Notes: generated from the sequence alone by a model not told the origin. Counted from the first letter of the stretch, positions 48,988 through 57,846 are shown. The stretch is 64,000 nucleotides of DNA from Paenibacillus_Z sp042653205 (GCF_042653205.1 NZ_JBHSHY010000011.1:62001-126000), one strand, 5' to 3'. Numbers and translations: made by a program.

Positions 48988-50082
48988 CTACCGCTCCTTG
49001 CGGTGGAGCTTCCGGTAGGCGCTCGGCAGCTCGCCCGTCTGCTCGCGGAACACCGTGCTGAAGTATTTGCCGTCCAGGTAGCCCGTCTTCTCCGCCACCA
49101 GCGGGATCGGCATGTTCGTATGAACCAAATATTCCTTGGCCTTGTCCACCCTTGCCTGGCGCACGTACTCGTTGAACGTCTTGCCGACGAGGTCCTTGAA
49201 GCATTGACTGAAATAACTGCGGCTCATGTTGACTCGCCTCGCGATATCCGCGACGTACAGCTGCCCGCCCAGCTGCTCATGCACGTACCGGACGGCCTTC
49301 CGGACAGCTTCCTGAACCTCCTGGGAATAATGCGGCGATCCGAGCGCCCGGCTCAGGATCGCCTTCGCCTGCCTCAGCCGCTCCTCGGCATCCGGCCAGC
49401 CGTCGACCGATTCCGGAAGCGCGAGCGGTTCGGGCAGCAGCGAGCCGTACAGCGCGTTCCATTCTTCCGTCAGCCCGCGCAGCAGCGGCAGGAGCCTAGC
49501 CGGGGGGAGCGCCGCGTCGCGAAGCCGCTCCAGCAGCCGGCCGAACCGTTCGTCGTCCCCGACCCAATCGGGCGACCGCCAGGGCTCGGCGGCCTCGGCG
49601 AGCTCGTCCTCGCGCGCGTCCGCTTGTCCTCCGCAAGCTGGGGGCGGCGCTTCGCCTTCGGCCTCGCGCGCCGCGCCGCCGGACTGCCGCCGCTTGTTCT
49701 CTTCGTCGGCGATCCGCTCGCGGATGCGCGCCAGAATCTCGGGGAACCGGTCCGCCGTCAGCTCCACCTTGGCGATGTAATCGATGGCGCCGAGCCGCAG
49801 CGCTTCCTGAATATATTCGAAATCCTGGTGCAGCGTCAGGACGATGATGTACAGCCGAGGATACCGCTTGCGGACGACGCGCATCAGCTCGATGCCCGAC
49901 ATGACCGGCATCGCGAGATCGGTCAGCATCAGGTCCGCCTCCTCCCGCTCCAAGTATTCGATCGCCTTCTCCCCGTTCTTGGCTTCGCCCACGACCTGCA
50001 TGCCGTATTCCGACCACGGCAAGGACGTGATCAAGCCCTGCCTCACCAGTTTCTCGTCGTCCACGATCAATACCCGAATCAC
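48988..50082 (-). CDS. YesN-type response regulator (receiver + AraC HTH)
   Basis: A 364-residue regulator: receiver with Asp9/Asp10, phospho-acceptor Asp55 ('LMLTDLAMP') and Lys in 'DYIAKVELT'; a variable Glu/Ala-rich middle; C-terminal AraC helix-turn-helix ('LYVADIARRVNMSRSYFSQCFKDLVGKTF', 'IPLVAEKTGYLDGKYFSTVFREQTG'). The GTG start overlaps the kinase stop as GTGA, with GGAGGAG before it. Probable activator of the importer operon downstream. Confidence 0.93.
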   Translation of the reverse strand: MIRVLIVDDEKLVRQGLITSLPWSEYGMQVVGEAKNGEKAIEYLEREEADLMLTDLAMPVMSGIELMRVVRKRYPRLYIIVLTLHQDFEYIQEALRLGAIDYIAKVELTADRFPEILARIRERIADEENKRRQSGGAAREAEGEAPPPACGGQADAREDELAEAAEPWRSPDWVGDDERFGRLLERLRDAALPPARLLPLLRGLTEEWNALYGSLLPEPLALPESVDGWPDAEERLRQAKAILSRALGSPHYSQEVQEAVRKAVRYVHEQLGGQLYVADIARRVNMSRSYFSQCFKDLVGKTFNEYVRQARVDKAKEYLVHTNMPIPLVAEKTGYLDGKYFSTVFREQTGELPSAYRKLHRKER

Positions 50083-51824
50083 GCCGTCTCCTCCTTTGCT
50101 ATCGGCAAATTCAATAAGATGCCCGTCCCTTGGCCGGGCACGCTTTCGATGCGGATCCGCGCTTTGCCGTTATAATAGGCCTCGAGCATCCGCTTCACGT
50201 AGTTCATGCCGATTCCCATGCCCACCTTCTCGCGCTCCGGCTGCTCGCTGTGCAGCAGCTTGGCGATGGCTTCCTGCGTCATCCCCGATCCGTTGTCCTG
50301 GATGGAGATTTCGATCATCTCGCGCGCTTTGACGAGCACGTGAATGACGCCGTTCTCGCTGAAGCCGTGGTAGAGCGAGTTTTCGACCAGCGGCTGCAGG
50401 ATGAAGCGGGGGATCGGCATGTCGAGCAGGCTCGGCTCCACCTCGATGTTTACCTGAAACTCGAAGTCGTAGCGAACCTTCTGCAAAATCAAATATTGCT
50501 TGAGCGCGTCCACCTCGTCGCGGATCGTCGAGGACTGGCCGAGTTTGCCCAAATTGTAGTGCAGCAGCTTGTTGAGCGACGTGATGATCCGGTCGATCTC
50601 GCCCTGTCCGTTCATGACGGCGAGCCAATGCACCGTATCCAGCGTGTTCATCAGAAAATGCGGGTTGATCTGATAGAGCAGCTTCTCGACCTCCAGGTCG
50701 GCCCGGCGCTTCTCCTTCTGCTGGACCTCGACGAACAGCTCCCAGATCTGCGTCTTCATGTCGCGGAATTGCGCGAGCAGCTGGTCGAACTCCGGGATGC
50801 GCGTCGGGGCGAGATTCGCCGGCGTCCGGCTGCTGGTGAGCGATTTCATCTCCTTGTTGAACGTGGACAGCGGACGGTAGACCATCTTCCACAGCAGCCA
50901 CCCCATGAACGCGCTGAGCCCGAGGAAGAACAAGGAGGAACCGATGATTTGCAGAAACCACTTGTTCATCTCCTTGTCGTAGTCCGCGGTCGAGATGACC
51001 GATACGATGCTCCAGCCCTGATTGCTCGTCTCGTCGAACCAATAGAACGGCTTGCTCAGGCCGTGCGACTTCTCGGGCGAGTCGCTGGCGAACGCCGTGC
51101 CGAGCGGATATTCGGCCGGAATTTCGCTGTACGTGATTTTGCGGTCATTGTCCAGGAACAGGTAATACGCGTGCTGGGGATTCCGGCCGTTGTCGAGCAG
51201 GCTCTCCGTCAGCTTGAAATTGCTCTCGATGTACACGTACACGTCGTCCCGGCTCGGCAGGTCCACTTTCCGCAGGGCGGACAGAACGTAGTTGTTGTTG
51301 AACCGGTCGTAGCTGATATGCGGCCCGTAATACGTGATGCCGTAATATTCGGCGAGCAGCGGCAGCGTCTTCGGATCGAAGTCCGGCTTGACGCCCGTGT
51401 TCTCGAATTGGTGCAGCCCGTCCTTCTGGAAGTAATACATCGTCAGCCCGACGTTCGTGTTCGTGAAGGTGATCAGGTTGAGCTCGGCGTTGATCTGCGT
51501 CGTCATCTGCGACCGCTCGTACGCGTTGTTCGAGGTGAGCAGAATTTCCAGGTCCCGGCCGATCGATCCTTTGAACGCGAGCTGTTCGGAGACCGAATTC
51601 AAATTGTTGACGGCGTTCTCGAGGGACAGCTCCACCTGCCGCAGATTGCTCTGCAGATTGTCCTGGATCTTGTTCGTCAGGATCGAATAGATCGTGTGGT
51701 AGGAGATGAAGAAGACGAAGATGAAGGGCAGCAGCGAGCTGATCAAGAAGAGAATGATGATCCGCTTCTTCAGCGTCACGGACCTGCCGCTGAGCGCCTT
51801 CGCGATTCGGTCGACAACGTTCAT
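50079..51824 (-). CDS. YesM-type sensor histidine kinase
   Basis: A 581-residue membrane kinase: helix at about 20-42, extracellular dCache-like sensor to about 285, second helix near 290-312, HAMP region, HisKA_7TM-unlike His_kinase domain with 'LLYQINPHFLMNTLDTVHWLA' (phospho-acceptor His) and HATPase with 'LVENSLYHGF' and 'DNGSGM'. AAAGGAGG precedes ATG 51824. It likely senses an extracellular sugar or the loaded binding protein and phosphorylates the overlapping response regulator. Confidence 0.93.
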   Translation of the reverse strand: MNVVDRIAKALSGRSVTLKKRIIILFLISSLLPFIFVFFISYHTIYSILTNKIQDNLQSNLRQVELSLENAVNNLNSVSEQLAFKGSIGRDLEILLTSNNAYERSQMTTQINAELNLITFTNTNVGLTMYYFQKDGLHQFENTGVKPDFDPKTLPLLAEYYGITYYGPHISYDRFNNNYVLSALRKVDLPSRDDVYVYIESNFKLTESLLDNGRNPQHAYYLFLDNDRKITYSEIPAEYPLGTAFASDSPEKSHGLSKPFYWFDETSNQGWSIVSVISTADYDKEMNKWFLQIIGSSLFFLGLSAFMGWLLWKMVYRPLSTFNKEMKSLTSSRTPANLAPTRIPEFDQLLAQFRDMKTQIWELFVEVQQKEKRRADLEVEKLLYQINPHFLMNTLDTVHWLAVMNGQGEIDRIITSLNKLLHYNLGKLGQSSTIRDEVDALKQYLILQKVRYDFEFQVNIEVEPSLLDMPIPRFILQPLVENSLYHGFSENGVIHVLVKAREMIEISIQDNGSGMTQEAIAKLLHSEQPEREKVGMGIGMNYVKRMLEAYYNGKARIRIESVPGQGTGILLNLPIAKEETA

Positions 51825-51869
51825 CGTTTGCGTCCTCCTTTCGTCGATAGATGCCAATTTTACCTAGTG

Positions 51870-51898
51870 ATTGTAACAGGCATTGCAGGAACCGTAAA
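51870..51898 (-). promoter_or_regulatory. Promoter of the kinase / response regulator genes
   Basis: Minus strand TTTACG (-35, 51893-51898), 17 bases, TACAAT (-10, 51870-51875). Confidence 0.6.
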
Positions 51899-51923
51899 TA
51901 AATTCCACATTATCCCATATAAC

Positions 51924-52026
51924 ATAAAAAGCGCCGCTTGGGCGCTTTTAAGAAAGGGTGGATGAGGTCCGGAAGACAGATAAAAAAGCGTCGCTAGGAC
52001 GCTTTAAAGATAGAATGGATGAGGAG
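51924..52026 (-). terminator. Two related hairpins after the crotonase gene
   Basis: Two similar ~46-bp units (from 51924 and 51980), each with a hairpin flanked by A/T runs and then 'TGGATGAGG'. Stem 1 is GCGCC / GGCGC, stem 2 GCGTC / GACGC, so a C-to-T change is matched by G-to-A. On the minus strand they end in T-runs and should terminate the crotonase transcript. Confidence 0.75.
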
Positions 52027-52039
52027 TATCGATGATCCG

Positions 52040-52855
52040 TTAGCCCAAATGCCCCAATCGCCCGCCGAGCTGGAGCTCGAAGCCGCCTGCCTTGCCCAAG
52101 CCCTGCGCGATGGCCTTCGCTAACGCCTGCCGCGTGCCCTCGGTCGCGGCCAGCGATAGGAACGCCGTCCGGGATTCGATCAGCTCGGGCGCGCCGGGAA
52201 GTCCCGCGCGATTGAGGAGCCGCTTGGCTTCGCTCAGCGCTTGTTGATCGAAGGACGCGATCCGGCGCGCGAGGTTGTCGACGAAGCCGCCCAGCTCCGT
52301 GTCCGGAAGGGCCCGGTTGATCCAGCCGTAGCGCTCCGCGGTCCGCGCGTCGTAATCGTCCGCGCCGAGGACGATCTCGAGCGCCCGGGCGCGGCCCGCG
52401 AGCCGGGCCAGCATTTCGTTGCCGCCGCCGCCCGGTACGATGCCGACCCCGACTTCCGGCTGGCCGAAGACGGCCTTCTCTAGACTGGCGAACCGCATAT
52501 CGCAGGCCAGCGCGAATTCGCTGCCGATGCCCCGGGCGCGGCCCCGGATCTCCGCGATGCTGACGACGGACGACTTGGCCAGCCGCGTCGTGAACTCGAA
52601 CCAGGCGGGCAAGTCCGAGGCCCGAGGCGATTTCGGCGCTTCGCCCGCGCGCGCCATATCGTAATGCGCGATGAAATAGTCGGGATCCGCGCTGTCGAAC
52701 ACGACGACTTTCAGTTCGGGATCCGTCTCGAATTGGTCCATGTGCGTCAACAGCTCGTCGATCGTATCCGGATCCAGGAGGTTGATCGGCGGATTAAGGA
52801 ACGTGACGCGCCAGTAAGCAGAGGTCTTGCGGTTTACGGTCAATTGCTTGTTCAT
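52040..52855 (-). CDS. Enoyl-CoA hydratase/isomerase (crotonase) family protein
   Basis: A 271-residue crotonase-fold protein: 'VFDSADPDYFIAHYDMA' (oxyanion strand 1), 'IRGRARGIGSEFALACDMRFAS' (oxyanion Gly and acidic residue) and 'FGQPEVGVGIVPGGGG'. The CoA substrate is unknown. AAAGGAG precedes the ATG. A truncated DinB-family stub and TetR-like operator sites lie directly upstream, so the gene may once have been under TetR control. Confidence 0.88.
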   Translation of the reverse strand: MNKQLTVNRKTSAYWRVTFLNPPINLLDPDTIDELLTHMDQFETDPELKVVVFDSADPDYFIAHYDMARAGEAPKSPRASDLPAWFEFTTRLAKSSVVSIAEIRGRARGIGSEFALACDMRFASLEKAVFGQPEVGVGIVPGGGGNEMLARLAGRARALEIVLGADDYDARTAERYGWINRALPDTELGGFVDNLARRIASFDQQALSEAKRLLNRAGLPGAPELIESRTAFLSLAATEGTRQALAKAIAQGLGKAGGFELQLGGRLGHLG

Positions 52856-52882
52856 GGTAGGATGGCTCCTTTATTGTTTAAA

Positions 52883-53017
52883 TTATCGATGCCGGTTGCC
52901 CGCACAGATCCTGCCCGGAATGCGGTCCGCCAGCTCCTCGGTGATGCCGCTCGCCAACGCCAGCGCCAGCGTCTGCGCTCGGATGAAGGCCGTTTGGTCG
53001 AAGAGATTCGTATCCAT
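52883..53017 (-). pseudogene. DinB-family protein, N-terminal stub
   Basis: A 44-residue frame reads 'MDTNLFDQTAFIRAQTLALA' followed by 'GITEELADRIPG', which matches the first helix and the turn of DinB/DUF664-type proteins (about 150-170 residues when complete, continuing with a first metal-ligand His). Here it ends after 'ICAGNRHR'. An AGGAG nine bases before ATG is intact. It ends 27 bases before the crotonase start. Probably the remains of a deleted gene. Confidence 0.6.
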
Positions 53018-53071
53018 GATTTCGTGCTCCTATACGTGTTAGGGGAGGAGGCTCCGTTTGCCCGGTATTTC

Positions 53072-53087
53072 TTGACCACTCGGTCAA
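53072..53087. promoter_or_regulatory. TetR-like operator 1
   Basis: TTGACCACTCGGTCAA: six-base arms TTGACC / GGTCAA with a four-base centre, about 55 bases upstream of the DinB stub. Confidence 0.55.
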
Positions 53088-53194
53088 AAAAGAGTAAAAA
53101 AAATATCCCAGAGCTCCTTCTCTAACGCCGCTATTTAGGCCGTCGCACGCTCATCCAAACTCCCTTTCGCTGCCTGCCCGCCTTTCATGAGGTC

Positions 53195-53245
53195 AATTTA
53201 CCATAACAAGAACAATCGGTCAAGAATAAAATTGACCGATTGTTC
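53195..53245. promoter_or_regulatory. TetR-like operator 2 with overlapping promoter
   Basis: Perfect 14-base arms GAACAATCGGTCAA (53210-53223) and TTGACCGATTGTTC (53232-53245) with an eight-base centre. On the minus strand TTGACC of the left arm (-35), a 17-base spacer and TAAATT (-10, 53195-53200) form a promoter. A repressor on the repeat would block it. No regulator gene is present nearby. Confidence 0.6.
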
Positions 53246-53549
53246 CAAAATAAAACCGGCTACGTTGCGGGCATCAATAGACCGGGGGGAGACGGAAGAA
53301 CGCCTAACTTAATTATTTACAATGAATCATATAAAAGGTTATAAATGGTTTCATTTTCACATATATTTCACTTCCTTTCACGAAATTAATATTATATATT
53401 AAACCGTATAAATAAAATATTAAACTTTAAGCAGTTAGCAATGATAGTATAGGTCTAAAATATTGACCTCTGGACTGCAACCAAATGAAAGGCAGCGGAT
53501 TGATCGCAGCCGTTGCCTTTCTGACAGCATGGCGGAAGGAGGTTTCGCG

Positions 53550-54803
53550 ATGAAGGCGCTTATCGTAGATGACGAACGACATGTCCGGGAAGCTGTTCGA
53601 CTGCTGGTGGAGTGGGAGAGGCACGGCATTGGGGAGGTATACGAGGCAACGGACGGCGAATCGGCCATTCAAGTGATCCGGGAGCATGATCCGGAAATCA
53701 TCATTACGGATATGAGGATGCCCGGAATGGACGGTACCGAGCTGCTCAGTTGGATCCGGGAACATGCGCCCTCCAGCAAATCAATCGTGATCAGCGGATA
53801 TGATGATTACCATCTCATCCGTCATTCGATGACGGCCGGAGGATTGGATTATCTGCTCAAGCCGATCAACGAGAGCGAGCTTCAGAAAGCGGTCAAGCAG
53901 GCCGTTCTGCTTTGGCAGCGAGAAGCCGTTTCACGCAAGCTTCATTGCAGCGTTAACATCGAGGTGAACCGGCTCAAGCCGATTTATTGGGAGAAGCTGT
54001 TCACCGAATTGATTCAGCACCCGGACGATAACCGCAGCCGATTATCCGAGATTCAACGGGATTTTTCAGAATTCGGCGCTATGGACACATGCAGATGCTC
54101 GGTACTCAGCCTTGCGAAGATGGACGAGGGGCTCCGGCAAGAATTCGTGAACCACCAGGACCTGCTGTTCTTCGCACTCACCAATGTGTGCAATGAGATT
54201 CTGCGAAGAACATTGTCCGGGTTTGCCTTCCGGTACTGGTCAAGAGAGGATGAAGTCGTGCTGCTGCATTGGAAGCATCTCGAACGCGTGGAGGAAATCG
54301 TCAGAAAAATCAATAATAGCTTGTTCGATACCCTCGGCGCCAGATTCGACTTCGGAGTCAGCTCAGACAAAAGGTTCCACTGTGAAGTTCAGCAAGCTTA
54401 TCTTGAGGCCAAAGCCGCACTCCATCAGCGCAATATTGAACCGGCATACGACCGGATTTATATACTTGAACATGCTCAGAACCGAAAAGTGATGGCAGAG
54501 ATTCAGCACTACATCGAGACGCATTATTTTACCGACTTGTCGTTGATGCAGCTTTCGAATCAATTTCATTACAGCCGAGAGTACATTTCAAGGCGCTTTA
54601 AACAAGCGTTCGGCGTAAACGTTTGGGATTATTTACATCAAGTCCGGATCGACAACGCCAAGCTATACTTGGCGAATCCGTGCTTGAAAATCTCGCAAAT
54701 CGCCGAAATGGTGGGATATGGAGATATAAAATATTTTAGCAAAGTGTTCAAGAAAACAACCGGCTGCACGCCGCAAGACTACCGGAAAGACCTTCAACCG
54801 TGA
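53550..54803 (+). CDS. YesN-type response regulator, orphan
   Basis: A 417-residue regulator: receiver with Asp7/Asp8, Asp54 ('IIITDMRMPG') and 'DYLLKPI'; a middle region of about 190 residues; C-terminal AraC helix-turn-helix ('LSLMQLSNQFHYSREYISRRFKQAFG', 'ISQIAEMVGYGDIKYFSKVFKKTTG'). GGAGG precedes ATG 53550. No histidine kinase lies beside it. Its GC is visibly lower than that of the genes to the left, as in the next three genes. Confidence 0.9.
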   Translation: MKALIVDDERHVREAVRLLVEWERHGIGEVYEATDGESAIQVIREHDPEIIITDMRMPGMDGTELLSWIREHAPSSKSIVISGYDDYHLIRHSMTAGGLDYLLKPINESELQKAVKQAVLLWQREAVSRKLHCSVNIEVNRLKPIYWEKLFTELIQHPDDNRSRLSEIQRDFSEFGAMDTCRCSVLSLAKMDEGLRQEFVNHQDLLFFALTNVCNEILRRTLSGFAFRYWSREDEVVLLHWKHLERVEEIVRKINNSLFDTLGARFDFGVSSDKRFHCEVQQAYLEAKAALHQRNIEPAYDRIYILEHAQNRKVMAEIQHYIETHYFTDLSLMQLSNQFHYSREYISRRFKQAFGVNVWDYLHQVRIDNAKLYLANPCLKISQIAEMVGYGDIKYFSKVFKKTTGCTPQDYRKDLQP

Positions 54804-54877
54804 TCCGCGCCCGCATCGCATGCATCCCAGTCAACTCCTCCATTCACCGCCATTTTCTAAAATAGGTCTGCATCAGC

Positions 54878-54925
54878 GCACGGCTGCTCCCTCTTGCAGA
54901 AGGGGAAGCAGCCGTGCGAATTTTT
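54878..54925 (+). terminator. Rho-independent terminator of the orphan response regulator
   Basis: About 14-bp stem (GCACGGCTGCT-CCC with GGGG-AAGCAGCCGTGC, one bulge), then GAATTTTT. The remaining 180 bp to the next gene show no other clear feature. Confidence 0.85.
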
Positions 54926-55108
54926 ATGCCTTCGATCAACAGCGGCAGCATGCCTCTCGACGTAAACGGCCATTGCGGGCTGATTTACGCGTGATAGCTT
55001 GTCAATATCCTACTAAAAGGAGCTAATATCAGGTACCGAAAATCGTAACCTTCTCTACTATACTGGGGAAGCACACACAACTTTCACCATGAAGGGAAGC
55101 GATTTCGC

Positions 55109-55894
55109 ATGAAAAAATCGGTTGCAAAAAAATTAACCGCAGGGGCAATGGCATTTACCTTGGTAACCGGCGGTGCCGGTCTCGCCATCCTGAACACCAC
55201 GTCACACGCCGCTAAAGCAGCGGCCGCTGACGTACAAGCAGGCCCGGTCGCGAAACCGACGGCGGCCAAACAATTGCTGACGCCTGCCGATCATACGCTG
55301 ATGTTCATCGATCACCAGCCGCAAATGGCGTTCGCGCTCAAATCCCACGACGTGGATTTGGTTCGCAACAATACGGAAGCTCTCGCGAAGGCTGCGAAAG
55401 TGTTCAAAGTGCCTACGATTCTGACGACCGTTTCCGCCAAATCGTTCAGCGGCCCGATTTTCCCGGAACTGCAAGCCGTGTTCCCAGACCTCAAACCGAT
55501 CGATCGCACGACGATGAACCCTTGGGAAGACAAAAACGTAACCGATAAAATCAACAGCTACGGCAAAAAGAGAATCGTCATGGCAGGTCTGTGGACAGAG
55601 GTTTGCTTGGTTGACCCGGTTCTGTCCGCGCTCGATCAAGGCTTTGAAGTCTACTTCATCTCCGATGCATCCGGCGGCGTAAGCGACGAAGCGCATGACA
55701 TGGCTGTCGAGCGCATGATCCAAGCCGGCGCTAAACCGATGACTTGGCTGCAATACATGCTCGAGCTTCAACGCGACTGGAAAGATCAAACCCACTACAA
55801 AGAAGTTCTCGACATCGCTAAAGAACATGCCGGCGCATACGGTCTAGGCACTCTGTACGCTCAATCCATGTTCAGCGGCGGAGAAGGCAAATAA
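55109..55894 (+). CDS. Secreted isochorismatase-family cysteine hydrolase (YcaC-like)
   Basis: A 261-residue protein. Residues 1-36 form a Sec signal peptide (MKK, hydrophobic core, A-x-A cleavage near 'SHAAKA'). The rest is an isochorismatase-like fold with Asp68 ('MFIDHQPQM') and nucleophile Cys166 ('AGLWTEVCLV'); a basic residue (Arg133 or Lys nearby) would complete the triad. YcaC-type proteins are normally cytosolic, so secretion is unusual. Followed four bases later by an alpha/beta hydrolase. Substrate unknown. Confidence 0.85.
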   Translation: MKKSVAKKLTAGAMAFTLVTGGAGLAILNTTSHAAKAAAADVQAGPVAKPTAAKQLLTPADHTLMFIDHQPQMAFALKSHDVDLVRNNTEALAKAAKVFKVPTILTTVSAKSFSGPIFPELQAVFPDLKPIDRTTMNPWEDKNVTDKINSYGKKRIVMAGLWTEVCLVDPVLSALDQGFEVYFISDASGGVSDEAHDMAVERMIQAGAKPMTWLQYMLELQRDWKDQTHYKEVLDIAKEHAGAYGLGTLYAQSMFSGGEGK

Positions 55895-55898
55895 TAAA

Positions 55899-56633
55899 AT
55901 GGACAAGCTGAACTTCGTGCTCATTCACGGCGCTTGGGGTGACGTCAGCCAATTCAACAAAGTAGCCGACGAGCTTCGCAAATTAGGCCATACCGTTCAT
56001 GTACCGGAATATCCGGGTCATGGAGAGTTGACAGACAAAAACGTAACCCACGAGCAAATCACGGCCGCCGTTATCGACTATATCAAGGAAAAAGAGTTGA
56101 ACCATATCGTTTTGCTTGGGCATAGCTTCGGCGGTACGGTTGTCGCAACAGCAGCCCAGCACATTCCGGACCGGATTGACCGAATCGTATTTGCTAACGC
56201 CTTTGTTCCTCTGGACGGACAAAGCGTATCCGATCAACTTCCGCCGCCTGCCCAAGAAGCATTCAAACAATTGGCCGACGCTTCAGGAAACAACACGATC
56301 ATGCTTCCGTTCCCGCTGTTCCGCGATGCCTTCGTAAATACGGCCAGCTTAGAGGAAGCGAAAGCGATGTACAGCCGGATCACGCCGGAACCTGCAGGCC
56401 CTTTATTTCAAAAGCTCGATCTGAAAAAGTTCTACAGTCTGCAAATTCCGAAAAGCTATATTAACCTGACGGAAGATAGCGTACTTCCGCACGGCGACTA
56501 TGCTTGGCATCCCAACCAATCCAGCCATCTCGGTTTATTCCGTTACATTGAAGGCGACGGAGACCACTTTACGACCTTCCAAACGGAACCGAAAAGGATT
56601 GCAGAGAAATTCGTGGAAGCCGGAAGACCTTAA
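55899..56633 (+). CDS. Alpha/beta hydrolase (esterase-like)
   Basis: A 244-residue cytosolic hydrolase: oxyanion 'LIHGAWGD', nucleophile elbow 'GHSFGG' with Ser76, and His in 'GDGDHFTTF'. The type resembles salicylate-methyl-esterase / pyrethroid-hydrolase-like proteins. The ribosome site is weak; four bases separate it from the upstream gene, so coupling is likely. Confidence 0.87.
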   Translation: MDKLNFVLIHGAWGDVSQFNKVADELRKLGHTVHVPEYPGHGELTDKNVTHEQITAAVIDYIKEKELNHIVLLGHSFGGTVVATAAQHIPDRIDRIVFANAFVPLDGQSVSDQLPPPAQEAFKQLADASGNNTIMLPFPLFRDAFVNTASLEEAKAMYSRITPEPAGPLFQKLDLKKFYSLQIPKSYINLTEDSVLPHGDYAWHPNQSSHLGLFRYIEGDGDHFTTFQTEPKRIAEKFVEAGRP

Positions 56634-56681
56634 TGGCGTCAATCGTCATTTGGCCAGTATAAACCTATTAGGAGGACTATC

Positions 56682-57638
56682 ATGACTACCCCATCGAATC
56701 CTTCCAACGTCGTCCTAGAGTCTGCGGCGCAGCAATTCGTCAATGACACGGCCAACCCGCCCTACCTCTTCGATCTCGGTCCCGTCAAAGGCCGCGAAGT
56801 CGTCGACCACGTGCAATCCGGCGACATCGAGAAACCGAACGTCGACCTGGAACGGTTGACGATCGACGGCGGACCTAAAGGCATCGTTTCGCTTACGATC
56901 GTTCGCCCGAAAGGCAAGGCTGAGACGCTGCCCGTCATTTTGTACACGCATGGCGCAGGCTGGGTGTTCGGTAACGACCTGACGCACGATCGCCTCATTC
57001 GCGAGCTGGCCGTCGGTTCCCATTCGGCCGTCGTCTTCACGAATTACTCTTTGTCACCGGAATCGAAGTACCCCGTAGCCATCGAAGAAGTGTATGCCGC
57101 GCTGCAATGGGTTGCGGCGGAAGGCGGCAACAGAGGGCTGGACACGAATCGCATTACGGTGGCAGGCGACAGCGTAGGCGGTAATATGACCGCGGTTGTT
57201 ACGCTCATGGCCAAGGATCGCAACGGACCTAAGATCAGCAAGCAGCTCCTGTTCTACCCGGTAACCGATTCCAGTCTCGACACGCCATCTTACTTGCAAT
57301 TTGCAACGGGCTACTTCCTCCGCCGGGACGGGATGTCTTGGTTCTGGGAGCAATACCTGTCCGATCCGAAGCAAAAAGAAGACATCTACGCCTCCCCTCT
57401 TCGCGCGTCGATCGAGCAGTTGAAGGGACTGCCGGAAGCACTCGTTATTACGGGGGAAGCCGACGTTCTTCGGGATGAAGGCGAGGCCTATGCCAACAAG
57501 CTGCGGGAAGCCGGCGTGCCGGTAACGGCCGTACGCTTCCAAGGCATCATTCACGACTTCGTCATGCTGAATGTATTGAAGGATACGAAAGCCGCGCGCG
57601 GCGCGATCCTTCTGGCCAACGCCTGGCTGAAACTATAG
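56682..57638 (+). CDS. Alpha/beta hydrolase fold-3 esterase (HSL family)
   Basis: A 318-residue acetyl-esterase-type enzyme: oxyanion motif 'THGAGWVFGN' (HGGG variant HGAG, 90-93), nucleophile 'GDSVGGN' with Ser164, Asp in 'GEADVLRDEG' and His in 'IIHDFVM'. TAGGAGG precedes the ATG. Third gene of the hydrolase cassette. Confidence 0.9.
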   Translation: MTTPSNPSNVVLESAAQQFVNDTANPPYLFDLGPVKGREVVDHVQSGDIEKPNVDLERLTIDGGPKGIVSLTIVRPKGKAETLPVILYTHGAGWVFGNDLTHDRLIRELAVGSHSAVVFTNYSLSPESKYPVAIEEVYAALQWVAAEGGNRGLDTNRITVAGDSVGGNMTAVVTLMAKDRNGPKISKQLLFYPVTDSSLDTPSYLQFATGYFLRRDGMSWFWEQYLSDPKQKEDIYASPLRASIEQLKGLPEALVITGEADVLRDEGEAYANKLREAGVPVTAVRFQGIIHDFVMLNVLKDTKAARGAILLANAWLKL

Positions 57639-57812
57639 CCGCGAGAGCAAATCGTCATTTGTCTCTCATCCCACACAGATAAATAAGGAGGTGCATGGTA
57701 CAACGAAGGAAACTAGCTTTGTAATGGAATTGTAATATTTCCTTCATGTTCCTTTCATCTACGACCGCTATAATTGGCCCATGACCCCCCTTTAATATAT
57801 TTTCTCTCTTGC

Positions 57813-57846
57813 GCCTGCGGACATGCCGCAGGCCTCTTTGTTTTAT
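57813..57846 (+). terminator. Rho-independent terminator
   Basis: Eight-bp stem GCCTGCGG / CCGCAGGC with a five-base loop, then CTCTTTGTTTT. Ends the hydrolase cassette or a short transcript from 57780. Confidence 0.8.

Larger units (their letters stand above)
53018..53549. other. Intergenic region, 532 bp, with operator-like repeats
   Basis: Contains two TTGACC/GGTCAA inverted repeats (53072-53087 and 53210-53245), a promoter overlapping one of them, and only tiny frames behind it (e.g. AAGGGAG followed by a seven-codon frame at about 53132-53155 on the minus strand). From about 53300 the sequence becomes very AT-rich, up to the response regulator start. Confidence 0.5.
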
